Positions 50,398 through 59,127 of a stretch of 64,000 nt of DNA are shown piece by piece. Position 1 is the first letter of the stretch, and every line of letters begins with the position of its first letter. Location: positions 384,595 through 448,594 of the forward strand of contig KN805385.1 in NCBI GenBank assembly GCA_000818945.1, written 5' to 3'. Below the pieces are notes generated by a model. It did not search any database. It was given only the letters and a program-made list of their open reading frames with translations, and was not told the DNA's origin. Source of the DNA: Schizochytrium sp. CCTCC M209059 (lineage: Eukaryota; Sar; Bigyra; Thraustochytrida; Thraustochytriidae). The position numbers and the translations under genes are program-made.

Positions 50398-53300
50398 TTA
50401 GCGCGCACGGATCTGAAGCGCAAAGAGCTCCGTCGAGACGCATGAAAAGTCTGCCTCGGACGCCAAACACGGCGAATCAAAGGTCTCGCAAGGCCCACTC
50501 GTGCCGCCCAGAAAATCCTCGTCCAAAAACAACCCAAACTCGCCGCCGCCGCCAAGCGCCAACGAGTCCTCGTTCGCAAGCATAAAGTACGCGTTACGCT
50601 GCGTCGCACGATACACGGCAAACGATGGCTCCAGCGTGAACAAAAACGTCTCCGGCGATCCATAGTATGAGGCGTTGCCCAGGGCCCACGGGCGTGGGCA
50701 GAATCCGCCAAAGATAGCGCCGCCCTCATCTCGGACCACCAGTAGTGTCGCCTCATGCCCCTCGGCGTTGTCGTAAAAGTCGCCAATATCGTGATCGCTT
50801 CCGTTCGAGGAAAAGACAACCTTCCAGTCGTAGCCCTGGTACACGCTAGGCAACGCCGCCTCAAGCTTGGCAATGTGCGTCTTGGTCAACGTTTCCGTGG
50901 AACCAAGCACCACGGGGAGCAATTGGTCCAGGTCCACGCCTGCGTAAACGGCTTCGTCCTGCTGCTGCTGCTGCTGCTGTTTCCCCTCCTCCTTTGCTGT
51001 TGCTGTTACCGATGCACTTGCACTGGTCGATTCCTTGTCCGTCTTCTCGCCCGCTTGCTTCTCTTCTTGCGTGGCCCTCGGGCCGTCTGACGTCGCACTC
51101 GAACGTGCTTCGCCGTTCAAAGGCGTCGAGGCGCTGACTGGGGCTTGCGGCGGTGCTGATGCTGGTGCTGGCGTCGGTGCTGCTGATGATGCACCAGCCC
51201 CTGCACCAGCACCTACACCAGCAGCGTGGCCCTGCTGAGACTTGGCCCACAACATGCGCTCCGCGCGCAGCTGGATCCAGCTGTGCCACAACTTGTTTAC
51301 GCTCGTCGGTCCAAGCGAGAGGAGATCCGACATGTGAATGCGTGTCTCCTGCGCGACGCGACCAAAGTCCGAGATACTCGCGCCAGATTCGCAAAAATTA
51401 ATGTCGAGCAGCAAGAGGGACATGCAAAAGACACGAGGCACAGCATCACTCTCGCTCAGGAGTCCCCACCACGGCGTCTCCGGCAACGTGGTATGGTCCT
51501 GCGCTGAAAGCTGCAGAACATCGCTGCAAAGGCGTGCCACTTGCGAGGCAGCACGAATGAAAGGATACTTTTGCGACTTGATGATCAGCCGCGCCTTGGC
51601 ACGGTGCGCTCGCACAAAATACGTCACCATCTCCAGCGCGAATTTGCCGCCTCCACGAAAGTCTTCATGAATGTCCTTGGACTGTGCACCACGTGCAGTC
51701 CAGTCTCGCGAACCTGCATCCACATCCTTGCCACCTTGCTCTTGCTCGTCACGCTTGTCTTGCGCGTCATCCTCCGTATCATCGGCACTCTTTTCCTTTC
51801 CATCCTCGCTTGGGTCAAGAAGCGTCCACAATGTGTCGAGTTCAGGGCCATGCGTCACCTCACGAACGGGCGTGGCCATATCATCGCGATAGCGTCGAAG
51901 CCGAGCCCACTTGTCTGCAAGCCTCGCGCGCGTCTCACGCAAATCTTGTCGCGTCTTACCCAGACACTCTACGTGGTGTGTAAACACCTCCCCCAAAATT
52001 TGACGCTCCACAACGTTCTGTCGCGGCGCATCACCCGCAGGACGCAGAATCGCGGGCGCCAAAGACGAAGCTGCGGCTGCAAAGGCCTCCGCCGACCCTC
52101 CGAAAAGGTGATCGAGCGTCCGCGTCAAAAGGTCTAGCACGGCGCGATGACCCAATGGAAATGTCTCGATGAGCAACGCGATATTACGGCGACGGGCCTC
52201 CTCGTCATCAATCTGGGAGCACAGCAACAAAGGCTCATAGGCATCCTGGGGAATGAGCGATGTGGGAAGGGCCTGCAGAAATGTCGTAATAATGCCACCG
52301 ACTACTTGCGGCTGAAGTTGCTCGCTCAGACCAGCGCGGGTCGTAGCCGCCATACTTGACATCGCCGTGCTCAGATCGACGTCCACGTCAACGCGGCTAA
52401 AGATTGTGAGGCCATCGCTGCGCAGTTTGTCGAGCCGCCGCTTCGCATCAATCACATGAGGCCGCAGGCCTTCGCGAGAGCTGAACAGACCCGTAGGCTC
52501 GTGCTCGCGTGGAGCATACTGCCAGAAAAGTGCAATCGCGCGCAACAAAATGTTGGGCACGGCGATACTTGGCTCTTGGTACGCCAATGCCGAAACAGTC
52601 ACGGTCTGCACCTGGAGCGAGAGCGGGCTACCCAGAAACGCAACTGACTTCCCTAGCTTGCGACGTTCTTGCTCAAGCTGTTTGCGTTTCTTTATCGCCC
52701 GGCGCCGTAGCGACCGTGCTGCCATGTCTAACTTGGCATTGCCTCGTCGTGCCCCGTCTGCGCTCGCTCGTTGTGTTGGCTGCGGTTGCTGACTTAGCGG
52801 GTGTTGTTCTTGTTGCTGCTGCTGCGAACGCTGCGAACGCTGCTGCTGCTGCGAACGCTGTTGCTGCGACAGAGAGGCAGAAGGGGAGGCCGCGAGTACA
52901 GAGGCGCCTCGAAGTGGAGGAGACAAGGTGTCGAGAGACTCGACATCGACGTGAAATTTAATGTCCAGACCGTTCAGCCCCGACAGCATCGACGCCAAGA
53001 TCATGCTCGACTCCTCATTGCGCATGAGCGCGTACGATTCATAGTAGACGCGCATGACAACGGCCTGCGCTGCCAGTTTGGACACGGCAAGATCGAGCAC
53101 CTTTTCATTGAGCGCAAGCCGCATCCACGCTCGTCCCTTGCCCGTGTTGGATCGCACGAACAGCAGATCCTGAACATCTGTGAGCAGCGCCTCGAGACGT
53201 GGGTCCACGGAACTGCCCTGGAGATATTGCGCACAGTTCCAAACACTCACCTCGGGCTCTTTGACGAGTACAAAGCGTGAACCATCTGGGGACTTTCGGC

Positions 53301-53625
53301 GCACCTTGGCCTCGAGCCGCAAGCCGTGCCAGAGACACCTTTCCAGCCAAACAAGGAGGTCCCGGACCGCCTCGTCGCGCTCATCGAGTTCGACCTTGTC
53401 GAGATCCTTGGACCGTGTGCTCGCCTCTTCAATCGTAGCGCGTACGGCAGCCTTGAGTTCGCGCAAGAGGCCGAGTCGCTCCTGCTCGGCCAGGGCCGCC
53501 TGCCGTGCCGAGTCACTGCCCATGTTCGACATGGCGCTCGTCGCGAGCGACCTCGAGAGGCTGCCGAGGGCCTCGCCCGCGGCCCCCGCGGACTCAGCGG
53601 CGCTTGACCACCACGACTTCTTCAT
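50398..53625 (-). CDS. RUN - RhoGAP-like - TLDc multidomain protein
   Basis: A single exon encodes 1,075 residues. Residues about 50-190 resemble a RUN domain (LLRELKAAVRATIEEA ... AVRDLLVWLERCLWHGLRL ... GKGRAWMRLALNEKVL), typical of small-GTPase effectors on vesicles. After a Gln/Ser-rich linker, about 350-555 follow a RhoGAP fold (QPQVVGGIITTFLQALPTSL ... LLIETFPLGHRAVLDLLTRT ... SLAPAILRP). The GIFRxSG arginine-finger position reads TGLFSS, so the catalytic Arg is missing; it is probably a non-catalytic GTPase binder. About 560-900 is a charged linker. Residues about 905-1075 are a TLDc domain (LPSVYQGYDWKVVFSSNGSD, GGAIFGGFCPRPWALGNASY ... SFLF-like TFLFTLEP ... GGGGEFGLFLDEDF), the V-ATPase-binding, oxidation-protective module of OXR1, TBC1D24 and NCOA7. 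A role linking GTPase signalling to acidic vesicles is inference. Confidence 0.82.
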   Translation of the reverse strand: MKKSWWSSAAESAGAAGEALGSLSRSLATSAMSNMGSDSARQAALAEQERLGLLRELKAAVRATIEEASTRSKDLDKVELDERDEAVRDLLVWLERCLWHGLRLEAKVRRKSPDGSRFVLVKEPEVSVWNCAQYLQGSSVDPRLEALLTDVQDLLFVRSNTGKGRAWMRLALNEKVLDLAVSKLAAQAVVMRVYYESYALMRNEESSMILASMLSGLNGLDIKFHVDVESLDTLSPPLRGASVLAASPSASLSQQQRSQQQQRSQRSQQQQQEQHPLSQQPQPTQRASADGARRGNAKLDMAARSLRRRAIKKRKQLEQERRKLGKSVAFLGSPLSLQVQTVTVSALAYQEPSIAVPNILLRAIALFWQYAPREHEPTGLFSSREGLRPHVIDAKRRLDKLRSDGLTIFSRVDVDVDLSTAMSSMAATTRAGLSEQLQPQVVGGIITTFLQALPTSLIPQDAYEPLLLCSQIDDEEARRRNIALLIETFPLGHRAVLDLLTRTLDHLFGGSAEAFAAAASSLAPAILRPAGDAPRQNVVERQILGEVFTHHVECLGKTRQDLRETRARLADKWARLRRYRDDMATPVREVTHGPELDTLWTLLDPSEDGKEKSADDTEDDAQDKRDEQEQGGKDVDAGSRDWTARGAQSKDIHEDFRGGGKFALEMVTYFVRAHRAKARLIIKSQKYPFIRAASQVARLCSDVLQLSAQDHTTLPETPWWGLLSESDAVPRVFCMSLLLLDINFCESGASISDFGRVAQETRIHMSDLLSLGPTSVNKLWHSWIQLRAERMLWAKSQQGHAAGVGAGAGAGASSAAPTPAPASAPPQAPVSASTPLNGEARSSATSDGPRATQEEKQAGEKTDKESTSASASVTATAKEEGKQQQQQQQDEAVYAGVDLDQLLPVVLGSTETLTKTHIAKLEAALPSVYQGYDWKVVFSSNGSDHDIGDFYDNAEGHEATLLVVRDEGGAIFGGFCPRPWALGNASYYGSPETFLFTLEPSFAVYRATQRNAYFMLANEDSLALGGGGEFGLFLDEDFLGGTSGPCETFDSPCLASEADFSCVSTELFALQIRAR

Positions 53626-54262
53626 CCTTCCTTGCCTGGCGCTTTTGCGCGCACGTCCTCTCGTCGCCGCTGCCTCCGGATCCGGATCGACTTCTGTTGG
53701 CCGGCCTTCTTTTGCTTTTCTGCTTGATTGACAATAACAAGGACGATTGTCACATTGTCACCGCACGCACACACATTCAAGTCCCGCACTACGGTGGCAT
53801 GTACCCCTACGTGTATCGGGCTCATGATGCACGCCTTGGACTGGTCGCACGACAAAGACAAACAAGACGTAAGGTGCGACGAAAAGAACTCATTTTTGCG
53901 CGTCTTCATCAACATCATCATCATCGTCGTCGTCATCATCATCATCATCATCACCATCGTCGCCATCACCATCATCATCAGTAAAACCCATGTGGAGTTT
54001 TCTCATAAGAAGAAAGGTTTGCATGCGTCGCAGACTACGGCGCTCGCGAGGAGAAGCGAGAAAGCTATTCGGAGGCCAAGCACCGTACGTACATGGCCTT
54101 AACCACTTTAGAAAATGGGTTTCGCACACCGCGGCGATGCGGCACAGTTTACCGTTCGCGAGAGATGACGGGCTTCACAGCCCAAATCGATTGGGCCCCT
54201 CTTCCTCACTTGCTGGCCGTGCAGACAGAGACCAATCACGTTGCAGAGGAAGGGATAGAAGC
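53626..54262. promoter_or_regulatory. Divergent promoter region between RUN-TLDc gene and small acidic-protein gene
   Basis: 637 bp with a CAT/CGT trinucleotide repeat (53905-53984) in the middle. The frame upstream of the small gene is open to 53990 but basic and unlike its acidic protein; it is judged untranslated. Confidence 0.55.
53905..53984. repeat. (CAT/CGT)n trinucleotide repeat
   Basis: Roughly 25 CAT, CGT and CAC triplets in mixed order. Confidence 0.92.
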
Positions 54263-54636
54263 ATGATGGCCACGCAGGCGCGCGATATGTCTGCACTGTT
54301 CGCCTCGAACGATGAAGACACTGCCCGAGGGATGGATGATGATGAGGTCAACTACCCTCTGGACGAAGACGACGACATTGACGAATTCGATGACTCAGAT
54401 GACGAAGGCTATGCGTCCGATGACCCAGAGAGATGGGGGCCATATTATTGGAGGTAAGTTTTTTCCAAGACAGCCAGGCCCAAGAAACAATGCTAGGTAG
54501 GGTCCTTACTCACAATGCGCCGCAGCTCACCACGAGCGCCACAAGAGATTTCCTCCAAGGAAAAGGCATGGGATCTACTCAAATTTGCATCCTTCAAAAC
54601 CGTTCGAAGTAAGCTCTAACATTTCCAAAGTCTTTG

Positions 54637-54670
<34 letters not shown>

Positions 54671-54905
54671 ATCTTTGATCTGACCACGTAAAATGACAGA
54701 CTTGAACTTTGCAGGCGAGGTCCTCGTCCATTTTTTCGGACTCAATAACTCGCCCTACCAGTGGATCATCGATTCCCTTGACAAGGAGGAAAGAATTCGT
54801 CTTGAACAAGCGGCCATTGCTGCGCAGCAAGAGGCACTCGACCCTCGCACAGTGGTACCTAGCACAGCACCGAGTCCAAGCCACAAATTGCAAGCAGAAT
54901 GCTAA
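54263..54905 (+). CDS. Small acidic protein of unknown function (three exons: 54263-54453, 54526-54608, 54715-54905)
   Basis: The spliced ORF is 154 residues, predicted from two clean GT-AG introns (72 bp and 106 bp; GTAAGT and GTAAGC donors, GCAG acceptors) that keep frame across all joins. Residues 1-60 are strongly acidic (NYPLDEDDDIDEFDDSDDEG) and end at PERWGPYYW. The middle is EKAWDLLKFASFKTVRSEVL, and a hydrophobic/amphipathic block VHFFGLNNSPYQWIIDSLDK leads to a helical tail EERIRLEQAAIAAQQEALD. I recognise no family. Each intron-flanked segment contributes to one plausible small globular core (residues about 75-125) behind an acidic tail. There is no signal peptide and no membrane span. 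Two adjacent ATGs (54263, 54266) start it. Three exons in 640 bp is notable, since most neighbours have none. Confidence 0.7.
54454..54525 (+). other. Intron 1 of small acidic-protein gene (72 bp, phase 2)
   Basis: GTAAGT donor, CCGCAG acceptor; the intron contains an in-frame stop if unspliced. Confidence 0.75.
54609..54714 (+). other. Intron 2 of small acidic-protein gene (106 bp, phase 1) with GA repeat
   Basis: GTAAGC donor, TTTGCAG acceptor. A run of about fifteen GA units (54640-54669) occupies its centre. Confidence 0.75.
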
Positions 54906-55043
54906 TTGTACAAACAAACGAAAGCCTGTCTGACTATGCTCACAGTACATTTTCCGATGCGCTTCGCACACTTGGTAAAAATCATTCACAATTACGATAT
55001 GTCTTCGAGTGTCCATCCCTTTTTTGGATCAATTTCCTTATTT

Positions 55044-55955
55044 TCAAGCGTTAGATGCAGAGAGCGTTTCCACCTCGGTCTGGTGCGTCAAGGTGAACCA
55101 GCCGCCGATGGTGTTGCGAGTGCACCAAGCGCCGAGAAGAACCATTTTACCAGATTCCTTACCGTCATTGAGAACTCTGAAATGCTCGTTCCAAGGCTGA
55201 TGGTTGTATCTCGCTGTGGCTTGAATCTTGCCAGCATACTCCATGTCGACAATGCTTGTGTTTCCGTACATGGGCACGGGAAAGTAAATCTTGTCCATCC
55301 AATGCACGATGAGTGCATCGCCTCGGTGAGGCGCGCGGAAACGCTTGCCCCAGCCTATGCCCAAAACGAGAAGAGGACGCGCGAGCACAAGGTCAACGAG
55401 ATCGAGCGCCCGTATTCCCGTGCGAATCACTTTGCCTTCCCAGGTTTTCGCCACCAAATCCTCGGCACGAGCTGGTTCGAGCGTACCGAAAAGCTGCGTG
55501 AGTGTCTCCTCAGGCACGACGGATACCTTTTCGCTGAGGATTGATTCGCGCGCCTTACTAGCATCACCTGTCGTTTGCATGCTTTCAAAATCCTTGACAG
55601 GCATGGGCCAGACGCCTGGTTTACGCGCAAAGTACATTTGTGCTGCAAGAGGTGCAACATCAAGGAGCATATTTAGAGGCCATGCCAGTCTGCTAAGAAC
55701 ATCGCAAAGTAGCCTTGGCAAGTATATGACAATCTTATTTCTTTCCGTAAGGCGCACCGTAGGGTCGTGGCTGCGTAGCCGCCCAAGACCCCAGAGAGAG
55801 AGGATGAACACGACAAAGCGCCGTGGATGCGAAATGGGAGATTTCACGAGTTGCAAGATCCACCACGGGCTCGCAAGATGGCGAGCAAGATGTAATGCCG
55901 CACGGAACGGTCTCTCGCGCGGCACGTCTCCTTCGCCCATGCTGCTTGTGTGCAT
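55044..55955 (-). CDS. GXWXG / DUF4334 domain protein with hydrophobic N-terminal half
   Basis: A single exon encodes 303 residues from the ATG at 55955. The frame stays open about 40 codons further up without another ATG, so an upstream exon is possible. Residues 1-125 are basic with two moderately hydrophobic stretches (RRFVVFILSLWGLG and LAWPLNMLLDVAPLAAQMYF) that may associate with membrane. The second half matches the GXWXG motif region (TLEPARAEDLVAKTWEGKVI) followed by DUF4334: LGWGKRF-like GIGWGKRFRAPH, then VDMEYAGKIQATARYNHQPW, NEHFRVLNDG, MVLLGAW. These paired domains occur in bacterial and fungal proteins of unknown biochemistry, probably small beta-barrel lipocalin-like folds. 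The gene converges on the small acidic-protein gene with 138 bp between stops. Confidence 0.75.
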   Translation of the reverse strand: MHTSSMGEGDVPRERPFRAALHLARHLASPWWILQLVKSPISHPRRFVVFILSLWGLGRLRSHDPTVRLTERNKIVIYLPRLLCDVLSRLAWPLNMLLDVAPLAAQMYFARKPGVWPMPVKDFESMQTTGDASKARESILSEKVSVVPEETLTQLFGTLEPARAEDLVAKTWEGKVIRTGIRALDLVDLVLARPLLVLGIGWGKRFRAPHRGDALIVHWMDKIYFPVPMYGNTSIVDMEYAGKIQATARYNHQPWNEHFRVLNDGKESGKMVLLGAWCTRNTIGGWFTLTHQTEVETLSASNA

Positions 55956-56395
55956 GTGTGTATCGATGATGTGAAAGCAATTGGGATTTGTGAGCGCCCT
56001 CAGCCGCTGCCGGCTTGTCTGCCAGACTTTTGTTGTTTTGTCCCACCCTTGGTGGCCAAGAACAAGGCACGGCAAAACAAACTTATCTAAATCAACCGCA
56101 GTGGGCTAAAGAGAAGAGAGAGAGAGAGAGAGAGAGAGAAGAAAAGAAGAAAGTAATGCGCGCGGGAAAAGTAGAGCCAGCTCGTGAATCGAATCGACCA
56201 AAGGAAAGAATAAACATTAAAAAAAAAATCGGCGACCTGCATCTTCAATTCCTAATTTATTCTCGTAAAGCAGAGACGGGACGGTGAATGAAGAAGCAGC
56301 TCTTCGCTGGGAAGAAAGGGGAAAGACTGTAGACAATAGCATCACTTTCCTATTCCCCGACTTTGCCATGGATGCATTGGATCCTTCTTGGTCAT
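55956..56395. other. Intergenic region between HisD 3' end and DUF4334 gene
   Basis: 440 bp containing a GA microsatellite (56111-56150) and an A-rich patch (56217-56228). It should include the DUF4334 promoter and any missed 5' exon. No other gene seen. Confidence 0.55.
56111..56150. repeat. (GA)n microsatellite
   Basis: About fifteen GA units merging into GAAAAGAAG. Confidence 0.93.
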
Positions 56396-57748
56396 TTATT
56401 CGGCATCGTCAGTCTTGGCCTTCTTTGGCTCAGGAGCATCGCCGTTTTCTTCTGCGGCGCCATTCGCGCGCTTGTTGATACCCTTGAGGCGAGCCTCGGC
56501 GGCACGAGCGTGGCCTTCGAGACCCTCCATGCGCGCAAGGTGCACGGCATCGTTGAAAAGCTCAGTCTGCTCGGGCGAGTCCTCGTCGTCCATGCGCAAA
56601 AAGGTGCGAATGCGCAAAAAGGTGAAAATAGAAAGACCACCCGTGTAGCGAGCAGACCCGCTGGTGGGCAAAACGTGGTTGGGGCCGGCGCCGTAGTCGC
56701 CAATGACCTCGGCAGACTTTTGCCCGATAAAGGCGCCACCGTAGCTCGAGATGCGAGCGGTGTCGGCCTTGGCGTCCGTCGTCATGACTTCGAGGTGCTC
56801 GGGGCCGACCGTGGAAGTCACGGTGATGGCTTCCTCCTTATCGGCGGCGATCACGTAAAAGCCCTTGCTGACGGCAACACTGGCGACTTCGGCAGTGGTA
56901 AGGGTCTCGAGCTGTGACTTGAGCTCGGCGTTCACCTTGGCAGGAAGCTCCTTGTCCCAGGTGACGAGGACGGGGAGAGCGTCAGTATCGTGCTCCGCCT
57001 GAGCCAGGAGATCAGCGGCAATAACGGCGGGGTCCGCGGTAGAGTCAGCCATGACGAGGCACTCGCTAGGGCCGGCGAGCATGTCAATGGAGACGAGGCC
57101 CGAGACGAGCTTCTTGGCGGCCGTGACCCACCTGTTGCCAGGTCCGACAATGACATCGCAGGCCGGGATCATGTCCTCGAGGCCATAGGCAAAAGCGCCA
57201 ATCGCGTGGGCACCGCCAGCAGCCAAAAGGCCGTCTGCGCCAGCGATGAAGGCGGCAGCCAGCGTCGCGGGCTGCGGGTTAGGCGAGGCGACCCAAACGC
57301 TCTCCACACCAGCGACACGCGCCGTGACGGCAGTCATGATCACAGACGAGGGGAGGGGGTAGCGTCCGCCGGGCGCGTAGCATCCCGCCACGCGGACGGG
57401 CGCGAGCTGGTGGCCCGCGGATCCGCCGGGGACAGGGACCTCAATGTCCTTGATGGACCCGCGCTGCGCCTCTGCAAATTTGCGAACGCGGTCTGCTGTG
57501 CGCTCGAGGACGCCGCGGTCCTTCTCGGAAAGGGCATCAAAGGCGGCCTTGAGCTCGTCCTTGCCAATCATGAAGTTCTGCCCCGCCTTGAGGTCGCCGA
57601 GCCGCTCGGCGTGCTTGCGAAAGCCCTTCTCGCCATCCTTCTCCACGTCGCTCAGGATCGCCTGCGCGCCCGCGAGCGTTTTCTCGTCCACGGGGTCCAG
57701 CTTCAGCCCCTTGACGTCCTTGGCCGCCACCTCCCGGAGCTGCGCCAT
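56396..57748 (-). CDS. hisD: Histidinol dehydrogenase, stand-alone
   Basis: A single exon encodes 450 residues from the ATG at 57748 (MAQLREVAAKDVKG). The frame is open far upstream but only as GC-rich noise. It catalyses the last two NAD-dependent steps of histidine synthesis, L-histidinol to L-histidine. Family marks: GGRYPLPSSVIMTAVTARVA, GPGNRWVTAAKKLVSG, the HisD signature SIDMLAGPSECLVMAD, zinc ligands in LLAQAEHDTDA (Gln, His), the catalytic pair in VGPEHLE, and GDYGAGPNHVLPTSGSARYT with LARMEGLEGHA near the end (Asp/His ligands). Length matches bacterial and plant enzymes plus a short polar tail (GAAEENGDAPEPKKAKTDDA). It is monofunctional, unlike the fused fungal HIS4. An AATAAA hexamer overlaps the stop codon. 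No clear transit peptide. It shares a 584-bp divergent promoter with the HAD phosphatase gene. Confidence 0.95.
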   Translation of the reverse strand: MAQLREVAAKDVKGLKLDPVDEKTLAGAQAILSDVEKDGEKGFRKHAERLGDLKAGQNFMIGKDELKAAFDALSEKDRGVLERTADRVRKFAEAQRGSIKDIEVPVPGGSAGHQLAPVRVAGCYAPGGRYPLPSSVIMTAVTARVAGVESVWVASPNPQPATLAAAFIAGADGLLAAGGAHAIGAFAYGLEDMIPACDVIVGPGNRWVTAAKKLVSGLVSIDMLAGPSECLVMADSTADPAVIAADLLAQAEHDTDALPVLVTWDKELPAKVNAELKSQLETLTTAEVASVAVSKGFYVIAADKEEAITVTSTVGPEHLEVMTTDAKADTARISSYGGAFIGQKSAEVIGDYGAGPNHVLPTSGSARYTGGLSIFTFLRIRTFLRMDDEDSPEQTELFNDAVHLARMEGLEGHARAAEARLKGINKRANGAAEENGDAPEPKKAKTDDAE

Positions 57749-57930
57749 CTCGCCGACCCGCTCGGCCCCTCGCCTGGCGCCTGGCGCCTTGTGCTCGCTC
57801 GCGCTGCGCTGCGCCTTGTGCTCGCCGCCTTCCGCCGCGAGAGACCCAAGCACACGCCGCGCAGACGATCGCGTTCTGCCGCTCGCGCCCTCCGACCAGC
57901 GGCCCCGGACGCCGACGCTGCGGAAGCAAA

Positions 57931-57960
57931 GGAAGCAAGCAAGCAAGCAAGCAAGCAAGG
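57931..57960. repeat. (AAGC)n microsatellite
   Basis: Seven AAGC units, the same motif as GCTT arrays elsewhere in the window. Confidence 0.93.
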
Positions 57961-58102
57961 AAGGAAAAGGAGACGCGCCGAGCCGAGCGTCCGTGCTGCC
58001 CAAGCAAGCACAACTTAAGCACGCGCACGAGCTCCGCCACAAGGCCCGGCCCTGCTTGTTTCCGAGGGAGCGGCGCCGCGAGCCGCACGTTCGGCGGCTG
58101 GG

Positions 58103-58170
58103 CGCACCGTGCACGATATCGGGGGCGGGTACCGTGCACGGTACCGGGTGCGGGTACCGTGCACGGTACC
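58103..58170. promoter_or_regulatory. Array of 18-bp perfect palindromes, 25-bp period
   Basis: GGTACCGTGCACGGTACC is present at 58128-58145 and 58153-58170. A degenerate copy retains ACCGTGCACG at 58106-58115. Starts are 25 bp apart. A symmetric site in an array suggests binding of a dimeric regulator; this is inference. Confidence 0.85.
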
Positions 58171-58240
58171 GGAGGCGGAGGTGGGCGCCACGGCGCGCGA
58201 GGCGCTCGAGCGGAGCGGGGCCGGGAGGGAGGGAGCGCGG

Positions 58241-58293
58241 GCAGAGCAGCAGCAGAGCAGCAGCAGAGCAGCAGCAGAGCAGCAGCAGAGCGC
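58241..58293. repeat. 11-bp tandem repeat (GAGCAGCAGCA)
   Basis: Four to five exact 11-bp units, 40 bp upstream of the HDHD2-like start. Confidence 0.93.
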
Positions 58294-58332
58294 GGGGGGC
58301 GGGGAGAAGAGGGCGCGGAGGGCGCGGAGGGG

Positions 58333-59127
58333 ATGGAGAAGCTGCGCGCGGTGCTGGTGGACCTGAATGGGACGCTGCACGTGGGCGACCAGGTGGTGGG
58401 CGACGCCGTGGCGGCGCTGCAGAGGCTGAGGGCGAGCGAGACGCCGGTGCGGTTCGTGTCGAACACGAGCAAGGAGAGCAAGCAGGCGCTCCTGACACGC
58501 GTCAAGAGGCTCGGGCTCGACGTCCGCGAGGAAGAACTCTTCACGTCTCTCACGGCCGTGCGCGCCGAGGTCGACCGCCGCGGCCTCAAAAACCCTCTCT
58601 TGCTACTTTCGCCCTCGGCACGTGAAGATTTCGAGGCACGAAATTTGCCCGAGGACCAGGAGCATGATGGCGTTGTGGTCGGCTTGGCGCCCGATCAGAT
58701 GCACTATGAGGCCCTTGACCGTGCGTTCAAGGCGCTGCAGCGAGGCACGCCGCTCCTCGCAGCGCACAAAGGCCGTTATCTCGCCTCTTCGGATGGTGGC
58801 ATCAAAATCGGTCCCGGTGCTTTCGTATCTGCTCTCGAGTATGCGAGCGACACCGAGGCGATCGTCTTGGGTAAACCCTCTCGCGGGTTTTTCATGCAGG
58901 CCCTTGCAAGCTTTGGAATCCCTGATCTTGCATTGGAAGAAGTTGCCATGATTGGCGACGATGTCCGAGACGATGCGCTCGCCGCAAAGGAGCATGGTCT
59001 TTTGGGCGTGCTTGCGCGTACTGGAAAGTACGCCTCGGGTGACGAGTCGAAGCACAGCAGCGCGCCTGACTTGGTCGTTGACGACTTTGCCCAATTCGTT
59101 GACCTGCTTCTTGAAGCCCGGAAGTGA
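58333..59127 (+). CDS. HDHD2: HAD-superfamily phosphatase, HDHD2-like
   Basis: A single exon encodes 264 residues, starting MEKLRAVLVDLNGTLHVGDQ; the upstream open frame translates a GAGCAGCAGCA repeat and is not used. HAD motifs: I, DLNGTLH (nucleophile Asp10; the usual second Asp is Asn, as the human HDHD2 motif DLSGTLH also lacks it); II, FVSNTSKES; III, GKPSRGFF; IV, MIGDDVRDD. The C2-type cap carries VVVGLAPDQMHYEALDRAFK and GPGAFVSALEYASDTEA. Order, length and spacing follow animal HDHD2 closely, and LHPP is the next relative. It probably hydrolyses small phosphorylated molecules; the physiological substrate of HDHD2 is not established. Loss of the general acid Asp suggests low or specialised activity. 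Confidence 0.9.
   Translation: MEKLRAVLVDLNGTLHVGDQVVGDAVAALQRLRASETPVRFVSNTSKESKQALLTRVKRLGLDVREEELFTSLTAVRAEVDRRGLKNPLLLLSPSAREDFEARNLPEDQEHDGVVVGLAPDQMHYEALDRAFKALQRGTPLLAAHKGRYLASSDGGIKIGPGAFVSALEYASDTEAIVLGKPSRGFFMQALASFGIPDLALEEVAMIGDDVRDDALAAKEHGLLGVLARTGKYASGDESKHSSAPDLVVDDFAQFVDLLLEARK

Larger units (their letters stand above)
57749..58332. promoter_or_regulatory. Divergent promoter of hisD and HDHD2-like genes
   Basis: 584 bp, very GC-rich, holding three repeat blocks: an AAGC microsatellite (57931-57960), an array of 18-bp palindromes at 25-bp spacing (58103-58170) and an 11-bp AGAGCAGCAGC array (58241-58293). Confidence 0.65.

Noticed and set aside
49076..50470. 464-codon minus ORF overlapping the RUN-TLDc 3' end
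   Set aside because: It is driven by the 23-bp GC-rich minisatellite (Gly-Leu-Trp-Ala repeats) and overlaps the real gene in another frame.
57749..58498. N-terminal extension of histidinol dehydrogenase
   Set aside because: The extension is low-complexity, overlaps the divergent HDHD2-like gene and has no ATG close by. HisD length is already normal from 57748.
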